This document shows positions 1 through 8,041 of a stretch of DNA of 23,158 bases, piece after piece. The notes under the pieces are model-generated. The model saw nothing but the letters and a program-made list of their open reading frames with translations, had not been told where the DNA came from and searched no databases. How positions within the stretch are numbered: position 1 is the stretch's first letter; every line of letters begins with the position of its first letter. The stretch lies in NCBI GenBank assembly GCA_035291905.1, contig DATDRF010000217.1, forward strand, positions 1-23,158, given 5' to 3'. The translations under genes were made by a program, and so were the position numbers. This DNA is from JACPLA01 sp035291905. Lineage in GTDB: Bacteria; Bacteroidota; Ignavibacteria; UBA10030.

Positions 1-3000
1 TGGGATCAACCGCGGCGGTGATTGTGGCGGTCGTCGGAGTCACAGACACGCTTGCAGAAACAATATTGGGCTTCAAGCTTGTCCTGCTAAGCTCCAGCAA
101 ATAAGTTCCCACGGAACCGGAGTTTGATCCGGCAGCCCTGATATAGTAGGTACCAGGGGCTGTAATCACATACACCAATCTCGCAATCGATGTATCCCCA
201 ACGACGAAGTCGTCATTCTGCGCCAGGACCGCCGAGCTATCCGTGCCAATAATCTGCAAACCTCCGTTCACGGGGTTTCCACCCACTCCTGTCAGCAAGA
301 CTTCAAGCGTGTCATTAGCAACGGCTGCAAAGCTGTAAAAGTCGAGGTCGCCGGAACTCTCGATGGAGCCGTCGACCTGTTCTCCTATTCCGAAAGTATT
401 TGCAGTTCCTGCCGCGTTGTTGGGTTCCGTTTCATTCAGGGGATCAATAGAGTAGAGAATCGTGCCAATTTCACCGACTGCAATTGCGGTCCTCCCCACA
501 TATTCCACTGATCTCAGACTCGTTGTTACGCCGCTCGGTTCCTGAGTCCAGGATGCGCCGAAGTCTGTCGTCCGATAGATAAGACCGCTCCCGCCGACCG
601 CAACACCGGCCCGTGAATTCTTCATTTCAACAGCGAGCATCCAGTCGTTGGGGGTTATAACCTGTAACCAACTGGAGCCACCGTTTGTGGTACGCCAGAT
701 TCGACTTCCGACAACAATGCCGGTATCTGCGTCGATAAACCTAACACCCCGCGTGGAATAATTAGCCTCGACCTGCACGCTGTCCCATGATGGTGTCGTC
801 GCCGAGAAATTGTTTGTTCTATAGAGCCAGCCGTTGTAGCTGACTGCGCGCACAGTGTCGACCGAAACAAAGTCGACATCCAGCATGTAGTAGCTGAAAA
901 ATCCTACTGTCTCCCACGTCGTTCCGCCGTCGATCGTTCGAACAACGTGCCCGCCCCATTGGCTTGTCGCCTGGTTATACTGCTGCCCGGCTGCAGCACC
1001 CACCTGTGAGTCCAGGAACCGCGTTGCGTACGAGTAGGTATTCACAGGATAGTTCTGCTGAGTCTGCCAGGTTGCTCCCTTGTCATTTGACCGAATCACG
1101 CTGTAACCGAGGGCAAATGCCGTGTCGGCATCCTTAAACGACACCGAATAGGGGTATTGCGGGAGATTTTGTGAAACCCAGGTTGCACCGGCATTCGTTG
1201 TCCTGAGCATTCGCGGCGCATCGAGAACGATTGCTACGCTGTCGTTGATCGCCGAAACACCGCTGAATTCTCCCTCGGGGACAGTTTTCTGAGACCACTT
1301 TTCAGAGGGCTGAGCCGTTGTGAATGTGGCAATATCGCTGAAACTGGTATCGATTGCGTTCACGGCCTTGATGCGGAAATAGTAAAGCGTACCGGGAGTA
1401 AGTCCATTGATCGGAACCCTGAACCAGAACTGATATCCAAGAGCCACGACAGGTCCGCCGGCGTATTGCACGATGCTTCCCAGTGACGAGCTCGTTCCAT
1501 ACTCGATATAGACATCGGTTGGAGAGCCGTTTGAAGTGACATCCGTATGGATATACGCTCTTGATGAACTGATACCCTCCGCCCAAGGGTTTTTCCGTAC
1601 GTCGGGTGCCGAAGGGGCGAATCGCTTCAGTCTCAGTTCATAGTCGCCGCTGCTGCTTGTAGTCGACGTGGCTACCGCTTGAGGCCCGGCAAATACAGGC
1701 TCCGGCGTTGGCGCTGCCTGATTCGGATAGTAGCTGTTCCAATTACTCTGCCAGCTCTGCCGAATATGGTACACACCGGTATTCACGGCAACGAATGCCA
1801 CATGGAGGTTTTTCGAATCGGGGATGAAATCGTTCGCATATCCGAACAATTGATTGCCACTGGTGCTGTCAAAGACTTCGATCTTACTGTCAAGACCGGA
1901 CGCACTCCTTTGGGTGAGGAAGATCTCAAGCGTGTCTCCAGCCGCGGCTTGGAATCGATAGTAGTCGACATCCGTGTCAGTCGCAATCGCCGCGTGCACT
2001 GTATCGCCCACGTAGATCGTATTACCGGTCGACGACGTGTTGTTCGATTCAGCCTCAGCTCTCAGCATCCCAAGAGCCGTCAGGAATGTAACATCGGGGC
2101 CATATGTTGTCCCCGCACTGTTCGTTGCCTTTACCCGAAAGTGATACGTTTGAAAATCAACAAGTCCTGTGATTACTTTTGTTGCGTTGACCAGCTGTTG
2201 CCCGCTTGAACCGCTTTGGTCCGCACTGATCGTGTCGCCGTAGACCGTCGTCAATCCATATTCAAAGAGAATATCCGTCGCTAGATTGTTCGAGATGACC
2301 GGAGATTTGAGAATTGCCTCCGTGGTTGACACGATGGTGGCAAGGCCTCCAAAGGGGACGATCGGTTTGAGGCCAGCCTTGTTGAGTGAAATCCTGTAGT
2401 TGCCTGAGGATGAGGATGAAGCGCCTGCGTACCGAATGTAGTATGTACCCGGAGCAGGGAGAATCCTGACAATTCTTGACCGAACGCTGTCGCCGGGAAC
2501 GAAGTCATCGTTCGACTCAAGCAGAATTGTTCCATCGACATCGTAGAGCTCGAGAAGGCCATTCACTCCCGCTGTATCCCTGTTCTCTACAAACGCAACT
2601 ATTGTATCGGCAGCAAGAGCCGTGAACTTGTAGAAGTCGATATCTGCCTGGTCAATCCTGGCATCGACCTCATCACGATAAGCAATGGGCGTCGCAGCAT
2701 CCCATGTTTCATTCGGCTCCGATTCCCCCTTCGGATCAAGAGAGCTCAGAACAAGCCCATTGTCGCTCCCGGCCGCGAGAGAACGACCCCGATAGGTACT
2801 TGCCTGGAAGCTCGCATAGGTTCCCGTCACTTCTTTTTTCCATGAAACTCCCCCGTCGGATGTACGCAGGATTGTTCCGTTATCTCCAACCATGATGCCA
2901 TTGTTGGCATCCTTAAACGAAATATCATAAAGCCAGGGAATATCAATGTTTGGAATGTTTACGATTGTCCACGTCAGTCCCGCATCGGTCGTCTTTAGCA

Positions 3001-5800
3001 CTGCGCCATTGGTAACAATGAATCCGGTAGTTGAGGAGACAAAATCAATACCCAATAGGTAGTCGGGCCACGCCGGGTTCTTTGGAATGCTGTCCCATGT
3101 GGTACCCCCGTTTGTCGAACGAAGAATTGTCCCGTTGAAGCCAACAGCGACAACCGTGTTCACATTGCCGGCATAGTCGACTCCGCGGAGATCATATCCC
3201 CCTGTCGGTCGGCTCACTGTCCAGTTCTGCCCGGTGTTTGTCGTTTTGATAATCAAACCGCCGCTCCCGACAGCCATCCCGATTGCAGAAGTGACAAACT
3301 TCACCCTCCAAAGGTCATAGCCTGTTCCCGTGTTTGTCAGCTTCGACCAGTTTGCACCCCCATTCGTTGTTCTCGCAATTGTCTCGCCGCTCCCGACAGC
3401 AAATCCGAGGAGGGCGCTGACCATATGAACACCATACAGATTCTGCCCATCGACAGAATCCGGAAAAGTGCCCCATGTCGTCCCCCCATTCGTCGTGCGT
3501 CTCCTCAAGTTGCCGTAGCCGACCGCGATCCCAGTCGTATCGTCTCCATACGCAATCCCCGTGATCGTATTCCCAGACCCAACAAACTGATGGACCCAAC
3601 CCACGGGCGCAGGCGGGGTCTCGAACTGATTTATTTGCGTTTGAACACTTCCGAGACTGTTCTCTGCTGTGGCTTTGAAGTAATATCGTGTGTTTGGTGT
3701 CAGGCCGGTGAGAGGAGTATCAAAATACAGCCTCGTGATCCCTGAGCCGGGCGATTGGCCCGCAGGAACAATCGTGGACCCGCTCAAGTCGGACGAAGTC
3801 GAGTATTCAATGCTCACCGTTGTCGAGAGGCCGTTCGGATAAAATTCAACCCACCAGCGCGCCCGATTATAGGACGCACTGTAGACGCCCGCGTAGTAGT
3901 AGACGCGCGGTGCTGAAGGGACAAATCGCTCAATAGCGAAGTAATAGAATCCACTGTCCACTGCCGCGGCAGATCCCACAACCATTTGCGGTTTGGGCAT
4001 GCCCCCTTCAGGACTTGAATTGGGGAAGTATGTGTTATTGTACGCTGAGATCACCCTGACGAGAAACGTTTTCGCCTGGGAAAGAATGGGCGCAAAAACA
4101 TACCAGCTATGTGTATCATCGAGGCGCTCCCAGCGACCCTTATAGTAATTCCCGACCGTATCGAAAACTTCGAATCCCACTGTCAGGTTGCCACCGTTTG
4201 CAGCCGAAGTTTCGAGACTGACCGTATCCCCGGGGCTGAGAACGAACCTGTAGTAATCGACATCTGATCCTGAGGTGAGGACAGACTGGACGGTCTCTCC
4301 GATGCTCATCGGGACAGCCGAGGTTGAATCATTTCCCGCCTCGGCGATCACACGCACCGCTTTGTTCCTGAGAACCGAAAGGTCGGCGGAGCCGGCATTC
4401 GCCGTAACAATATCCGTCTTCCCATCCCCGTCAATATCTCCCAACGCAAGCCCGGATGGAGAGCTTCCCACCGCAAACCGAACAGGAGCCGCAAGGCTCG
4501 TGCTGGTGAAGCTCCCCGCCACCGCTGCATTTCGCATGATTGAGATCGAATCGACCGACCTGTTGGCCAACACAACATCAGGCTTGCCGTCGCCTTCGAA
4601 GTCAGCCAATCCAATTCTGAACGGGTTCGTGCCGGCACCAATGTCGACCTTTGCGGCAAATTGTATCGTTCCGAGCGTACTCGTATTTCTCACGAGTGAA
4701 ACGGAATTTCCTGACTGATTTGACGCAATGATATCATCCAAATTGTCCGCGTTCAGATCAAACGACACGATTGCACATGATCCGGTCCCAAGGGGAACTG
4801 AGACAGGTGAAAACATTCCGAGTAAGCCAAGAAAGCTTGTGTTAAGAAACACAGAGGCACTTCCATTATTGACGGACACAACATCAGGCAAATCATCTCC
4901 GTCAAGATCACTCTGAGCTATCACGTCAACGGGCCCCGAGCCTGTCCCGTAGTCCGTCTTCGCAAAAGCGAGGGAGCCATTGTTCTCCAGAATCGAAATA
5001 TTGTTACTCCCTTTGTTCGCAACGACAATATCCGGACGCCCGTCGATATCAAGGTCATTGATCGCTATCCCGAACGGCGTTGTTCCAACAGTAATCGAAG
5101 TCATGCTCGTCGAATCAATATTTCCCGGGGAACTACCGTTTCGCCAAATGTAGATCTTTCCACCTGACGAGTCCGAGACAACGACGTCGAGATCGCCGTC
5201 GCTATCCAGATCGCCGAGAGCCAGACCAGCGGGAGTGCTTCCCGCCGGATAAGAATTACCGGGAGTGGAAAACGAACCTGAGTTCAGTCCGCCGGCAACC
5301 GCAGTGTTTCGCAGGATTCTGATTTCTCCACTGCCGCTGTTGGCAACAACAAGATCCGGTTTGCCGTCGCCGTCGATATCCCCCAGCGCCACTGCCCGGG
5401 GTCCCGTCGAGGGAGATACAGAGAAATCCACCTTGCCCGCCAGCATCGTGGCATCGATGACAGGAAGAGAACCAAATGTGACGACGAACGACTTTTTCGA
5501 ATACGCGGAGAGTCCGCCATTTGATACAACCAAAGGTGCAAACGTCGATCCCAAAGGCACTGTCACAACAAGCTGCGATGTTGACGGAACACTCGTCACC
5601 AACGCGCGCACTGCGCCGAAGTACACGATGTTGTTTGAAGGAACGACATCGTCGAACCCGCCGCCGCTGATCGTAACAGATGTGCCAACTGGCCCCGAGG
5701 AGGGACTAAAAGATGTGATTGTCGGTTGCGCCCACACTGCACCTGTGAATGCACAGGCAAACATCGTAGCCAATGTTCTTTTCATGACAGTCCGTTTCAT
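1..5800 (-). CDS. Giant secreted mosaic protein: IPT/TIG, VCBS, PPC, Fn3 and YCF48 domains (C-terminus cut off)
   Basis: One open frame of 1,933 codons runs off the window edge. ATG at 5800 follows AAGGGGAG. Residues 1-25 are a signal peptide (MKRTVMKRTLATMFACAFTG, then AVWAQ). Domains in order: IPT/TIG (about 26-108, SFSPSSGPVGTSVTISG); seven FG-GAP/VCBS repeats with Ca-type loops such as DIDGDGKPDLV (about 134-475); PPC domain (about 500-630); Fn3-like (635-727); six YCF48/Asp-box blades with RTTNGGTTW-type motifs (733-1003); PPC (1030-1140); Fn3-like (1140-1250); PPC (1253-1387); Fn3-like (1397-1493); second YCF48 block (1497-1783); PPC (1783-1910); start of another Fn3-like domain. No catalytic domain is visible. 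It is probably a cell-surface or exported adhesive/structural protein; a type IX sorting domain, if any, lies outside. It is last in an operon, 40 nt after the CsgG-like gene. Confidence 0.9.
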   Translation of the reverse strand, partial: MKRTVMKRTLATMFACAFTGAVWAQPTITSFSPSSGPVGTSVTISGGGFDDVVPSNNIVYFGAVRALVTSVPSTSQLVVTVPLGSTFAPLVVSNGGLSAYSKKSFVVTFGSLPVIDATMLAGKVDFSVSPSTGPRAVALGDIDGDGKPDLVVANSGSGEIRILRNTAVAGGLNSGSFSTPGNSYPAGSTPAGLALGDLDSDGDLDVVVSDSSGGKIYIWRNGSSPGNIDSTSMTSITVGTTPFGIAINDLDIDGRPDIVVANKGSNNISILENNGSLAFAKTDYGTGSGPVDVIAQSDLDGDDLPDVVSVNNGSASVFLNTSFLGLLGMFSPVSVPLGTGSCAIVSFDLNADNLDDIIASNQSGNSVSLVRNTSTLGTIQFAAKVDIGAGTNPFRIGLADFEGDGKPDVVLANRSVDSISIMRNAAVAGSFTSTSLAAPVRFAVGSSPSGLALGDIDGDGKTDIVTANAGSADLSVLRNKAVRVIAEAGNDSTSAVPMSIGETVQSVLTSGSDVDYYRFVLSPGDTVSLETSAANGGNLTVGFEVFDTVGNYYKGRWERLDDTHSWYVFAPILSQAKTFLVRVISAYNNTYFPNSSPEGGMPKPQMVVGSAAAVDSGFYYFAIERFVPSAPRVYYYAGVYSASYNRARWWVEFYPNGLSTTVSIEYSTSSDLSGSTIVPAGQSPGSGITRLYFDTPLTGLTPNTRYYFKATAENSLGSVQTQINQFETPPAPVGWVHQFVGSGNTITGIAYGDDTTGIAVGYGNLRRRTTNGGTTWGTFPDSVDGQNLYGVHMVSALLGFAVGSGETIARTTNGGANWSKLTNTGTGYDLWRVKFVTSAIGMAVGSGGLIIKTTNTGQNWTVSRPTGGYDLRGVDYAGNVNTVVAVGFNGTILRSTNGGTTWDSIPKNPAWPDYLLGIDFVSSTTGFIVTNGAVLKTTDAGLTWTIVNIPNIDIPWLYDISFKDANNGIMVGDNGTILRTSDGGVSWKKEVTGTYASFQASTYRGRSLAAGSDNGLVLSSLDPKGESEPNETWDAATPIAYRDEVDARIDQADIDFYKFTALAADTIVAFVENRDTAGVNGLLELYDVDGTILLESNDDFVPGDSVRSRIVRILPAPGTYYIRYAGASSSSSGNYRISLNKAGLKPIVPFGGLATIVSTTEAILKSPVISNNLATDILFEYGLTTVYGDTISADQSGSSGQQLVNATKVITGLVDFQTYHFRVKATNSAGTTYGPDVTFLTALGMLRAEAESNNTSSTGNTIYVGDTVHAAIATDTDVDYYRFQAAAGDTLEIFLTQRSASGLDSKIEVFDSTSGNQLFGYANDFIPDSKNLHVAFVAVNTGVYHIRQSWQSNWNSYYPNQAAPTPEPVFAGPQAVATSTTSSSGDYELRLKRFAPSAPDVRKNPWAEGISSSRAYIHTDVTSNGSPTDVYIEYGTSSSLGSIVQYAGGPVVALGYQFWFRVPINGLTPGTLYYFRIKAVNAIDTSFSDIATFTTAQPSEKWSQKTVPEGEFSGVSAINDSVAIVLDAPRMLRTTNAGATWVSQNLPQYPYSVSFKDADTAFALGYSVIRSNDKGATWQTQQNYPVNTYSYATRFLDSQVGAAAGQQYNQATSQWGGHVVRTIDGGTTWETVGFFSYYMLDVDFVSVDTVRAVSYNGWLYRTNNFSATTPSWDSVQVEANYSTRGVRFIDADTGIVVGSRIWRTTNGGSSWLQVITPNDWMLAVEMKNSRAGVAVGGSGLIYRTTDFGASWTQEPSGVTTSLRSVEYVGRTAIAVGEIGTILYSIDPLNETEPNNAAGTANTFGIGEQVDGSIESSGDLDFYSFAAVANDTLEVLLTGVGGNPVNGGLQIIGTDSSAVLAQNDDFVVGDTSIARLVYVITAPGTYYIRAAGSNSGSVGTYLLELSRTSLKPNIVSASVSVTPTTATITAAVDP

Positions 5801-5840
5801 GTTTAGACTCCCCTTTACCACCCCGCATGATTCTACTATC

Positions 5841-6557
5841 TTAGTTCGGAAACGTTGGAGCTCCCGGAAGTGCTTTTGGCTTTTCCTCGACGGGCGTTTC
5901 CTTCTTTGAAACGAGAAGAGCTGCTGCAGCTCCTCCGCCTAAAAGAACGGCACCACCGACGTACCAAAGCCATGTGCTCCCACCGCCAGTCGTCGTTACA
6001 ACCGTTGAGACCCTGCGTCCGGTGAGCTCTTCGATTATCTCCTGCGCAATCTCGGGAATGATATCTCCGGCCAGCTCTTCGATCTTGCCGTCGTGCTGAC
6101 GGGGCTTTGAGGAGAGGATCTGGGCCGTCGTAACGTCGATCACCTGAATGTTGACCGTATACCTCGTCCCGACTCTTCCGATGACGCCGGCAAACATCTT
6201 CTCAACTTTCAGGATCTTACCGACCTGGACGATACACTCGACCTGCGAACACGCTTCCGACTGCTGAAACCCCTGTTCTTCGAGGATCGACTTAATCCTG
6301 TTCCGGTCCACCACCGTGAATTGCTGGGATTGTACAAGGACGCCCTGAAACACATCCGAGAGCGAAACGGCCTCCTCGGGCTTGATTCCCCTCCCCTCAA
6401 ACTCAAGAACAGCAACAGTCGCTTTTGGCTTTTGCTGTTGCTGCTTTGTTTGAGCGGGTCGGGCCTGGCTGAAGGCCGTAAGAAAGAGAAAAGGAACGAG
6501 GATAAGGATTACCGTCAACCGTACAAGGCGACGGTTGGTGAAGGCAAGAACCGACAT
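5841..6557 (-). CDS. CsgG-fold envelope protein with C-terminal membrane anchor
   Basis: 238 residues. N-terminal signal sequence (hydrophobic VRLTVILILVPFLFLTAF, then SQA), followed by a CsgG/TolB-N-like domain at about 45-190. Recognisable motifs are VAVLEFEGRGI, TVVDRNRIKSILEEQGF, GVIGRVGTRYTVNIQVID. A two-cysteine segment (CSQVEC, about 103-108) sits where many relatives of this family also have paired cysteines. Near the C-terminus is a TM helix (WLWYVGGAVLLGGGAAAALLV) and then a charged, proline-rich tail. CsgG itself is the outer-membrane curli secretion pore, but this short relative lacks the lipobox and need not form a pore. ATG at 6557 follows GGGGAGGAG. It lies 23 nt downstream of a second CsgG-fold gene and 40 nt upstream of the giant secreted protein, so a role in assembly or export of that protein is possible but is inference only. 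Confidence 0.8.
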   Translation of the reverse strand: MSVLAFTNRRLVRLTVILILVPFLFLTAFSQARPAQTKQQQQKPKATVAVLEFEGRGIKPEEAVSLSDVFQGVLVQSQQFTVVDRNRIKSILEEQGFQQSEACSQVECIVQVGKILKVEKMFAGVIGRVGTRYTVNIQVIDVTTAQILSSKPRQHDGKIEELAGDIIPEIAQEIIEELTGRRVSTVVTTTGGGSTWLWYVGGAVLLGGGAAAALLVSKKETPVEEKPKALPGAPTFPN

Positions 6558-6580
6558 GGCTCCTCCCCTATATTATGAGG

Positions 6581-7066
6581 TTAACGTTTTTCCACCGACT
6601 GGAGTACTTCGCGGGCCAACTGCGGAAGAAAGTCTCCTACAACATCTTCAATGTCACCGTTGTACGTTTTCGCAATCGCGAAGTCAACTGCAGCCGTTTC
6701 AAGATCGGTCATCTTGATGTTGAATACGAAATCTTCACCAAGTTTTCCGATCGAACCGCTTATCATTTTCTTTAAAGAATGGAGCTTTGGCATCGTCGCC
6801 GTCACGCCGGTCTGAGCTTCCTGGAGCTGCTTCTCCTGCATGATCGCCCCGGTCGCCTTGCGGTCCACCACCGTGAAACGCCCCGTCTTCTGGAGCTCAG
6901 CCGCAAACGCGTCCCGAAAGATCTGAGCGGTTCCAGAGTCGACACCTCCCCCTCCATCGAAGTCTGCAAACATGATAGTGATAGGTGGAGTTGTTCGGAC
7001 CGGCGAGGAGCTGCAGCCAATCAGAAAGAGGAAAGAGAAGCTTACAACGCAAAGAACAAGTTTCAT
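6581..7066 (-). CDS. Small CsgG/LpoB-like lipoprotein
   Basis: 161 residues. The start has a clear lipoprotein signal: hydrophobic VSFSFLFLIG followed by the lipidated Cys18 (LIGC-SSS). The mature part is one CsgG/LpoB-type domain: ITIMFADFDGGGG, FTVVDRKATGAIMQEKQL, ISGSIGKLGEDFVFNIKMTD, and a final helix ending FLPQLAREVLQSVEKR. The length matches the short penicillin-binding-protein-activator/TolB-N-like group rather than full-length CsgG. ATG at 7066 follows GAAGGGA. It is the second gene of the operon, 25 nt after the thioredoxin-like gene. It is paralogous in fold to the following gene, which has a membrane helix instead of a lipid anchor. The exact role is unknown. Confidence 0.8.
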   Translation of the reverse strand: MKLVLCVVSFSFLFLIGCSSSPVRTTPPITIMFADFDGGGGVDSGTAQIFRDAFAAELQKTGRFTVVDRKATGAIMQEKQLQEAQTGVTATMPKLHSLKKMISGSIGKLGEDFVFNIKMTDLETAAVDFAIAKTYNGDIEDVVGDFLPQLAREVLQSVEKR

Positions 7067-7091
7067 GAATCGTTCCCTTCGGCGATCAGTG

Positions 7092-7736
7092 TCAGTTCTG
7101 AAGAGGTTTGTCTTCCTTCACAAGCTGGCGGAGAAGCTGAGAAATCTCCAGGTGAAAGTTCTCGTGATAGCCGCGATTCACCTTCCGCACTACTCCGAAC
7201 TTGTCAATCACAACAATCATCGGCAGACCGCGCACCGTGTAGCGCTTTGAAACCATTCCCGTGTTGTCCACGAGACAAGGAAGCGTATATTTCCGGCTCT
7301 TGACAAGAGCACGGACGGAATCCGCTGTGAATCCGAGGCTCTCTCCTGTATTCATGAGAAAGATCTTCACGGGCTCGTTCTTGAATTCCAGAGCCATCTT
7401 TGTAAGCAGGGGGATCTCCGTCTTGCAGGGTTCGCACCAACTTGCCCAAAAGCTCACAACAACGGCATGACGTACCGTATTCGCAGAACCCGTTCGAAGT
7501 TCCTTCCCTGTGAAATCTCTCAGGTAGACCGGTTCGTCCGTCTGCGCGTCAAGTACAACAAATGTTGGGGCCTCATCCCCTACTTTCAACGTGTCACGGG
7601 GCCCTTTTGGCTCACCCGCAACCGCAGTCTCTGCAGCGCGGGGAGCCGCCATGACAATAAAAAGAGAAACAACAAAAAATCCGGCCCACCAAGACAAGCC
7701 GGATACTCGCGTAAGGGAGTTTTGATGTTTATTCAT
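7092..7736 (-). CDS. TlpA/ResA-like membrane-anchored thioredoxin
   Basis: 214 residues from ATG 7736. N-terminal membrane segment or signal (WWAGFFVVSLFIVMAAPRA), then a TlpA-like thioredoxin domain from about residue 50: VGDEAPTFVVLDA, the redox motif WASWCEPC (C101/C104), and the cis-proline segment RGLPMIVVID. The family reduces or shuffles disulfides, or passes electrons, in the periplasm. The frame stays open upstream to 7913. A GTG at 7844 has a better ribosome site (AAAGGA, 6 nt away) and would add 36 residues before the membrane segment, so the start is uncertain. I chose 7736 because it gives a normal signal-like N-terminus, although its upstream (TATCCCCC) is no Shine-Dalgarno. First gene of the envelope operon; the next gene starts 25 nt later. 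Confidence 0.82.
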   Translation of the reverse strand: MNKHQNSLTRVSGLSWWAGFFVVSLFIVMAAPRAAETAVAGEPKGPRDTLKVGDEAPTFVVLDAQTDEPVYLRDFTGKELRTGSANTVRHAVVVSFWASWCEPCKTEIPLLTKMALEFKNEPVKIFLMNTGESLGFTADSVRALVKSRKYTLPCLVDNTGMVSKRYTVRGLPMIVVIDKFGVVRKVNRGYHENFHLEISQLLRQLVKEDKPLQN

Positions 7737-7884
7737 GGGGGATAGACAATCAAATTGCTGATCTTCGATCTCCGAGCCGGCTGTCATGTCCCCTTTCAGC
7801 CGAACTACAGAGCGAGTGATGGCCCCGGTTGTGCCTCGTGTCACCGGAGGTCCTTTCCCGCATGTCATGCGATAAAGGTATGAA

Positions 7885-7913
7885 AATATATCAAACGGCT
7901 TACGGTTTGTCAA
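7885..7913 (-). promoter_or_regulatory. Sigma70-like promoter of the envelope operon
   Basis: On the minus strand TTGACA (7913-7908) is followed by a 17-nt spacer and TATATT (7890-7885), matching the general bacterial consensus at 11 of 12 positions with ideal spacing. Transcription would begin near 7878, about 140 nt before the ATG chosen for the TlpA-like gene or 35 nt before the alternative GTG at 7844. No start site has been measured. Confidence 0.5.
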
Positions 7914-8041
7914 CCGCTATTATTAAGAATTCTTCTCACAATACAACGCAATCGGTCCGGAATGTAATTGCATTTCGCACTCTCCCTGCTTACATTACCG
8001 CCGGTTTTTCACTTTGACATCTCATCATTTCAAGGATCGCT

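Noticed and set aside
5265..5909. 214-codon plus-strand frame
   Set aside because: Antisense to the signal peptide, IPT and VCBS parts of the giant gene, whose frame is supported by domain motifs.
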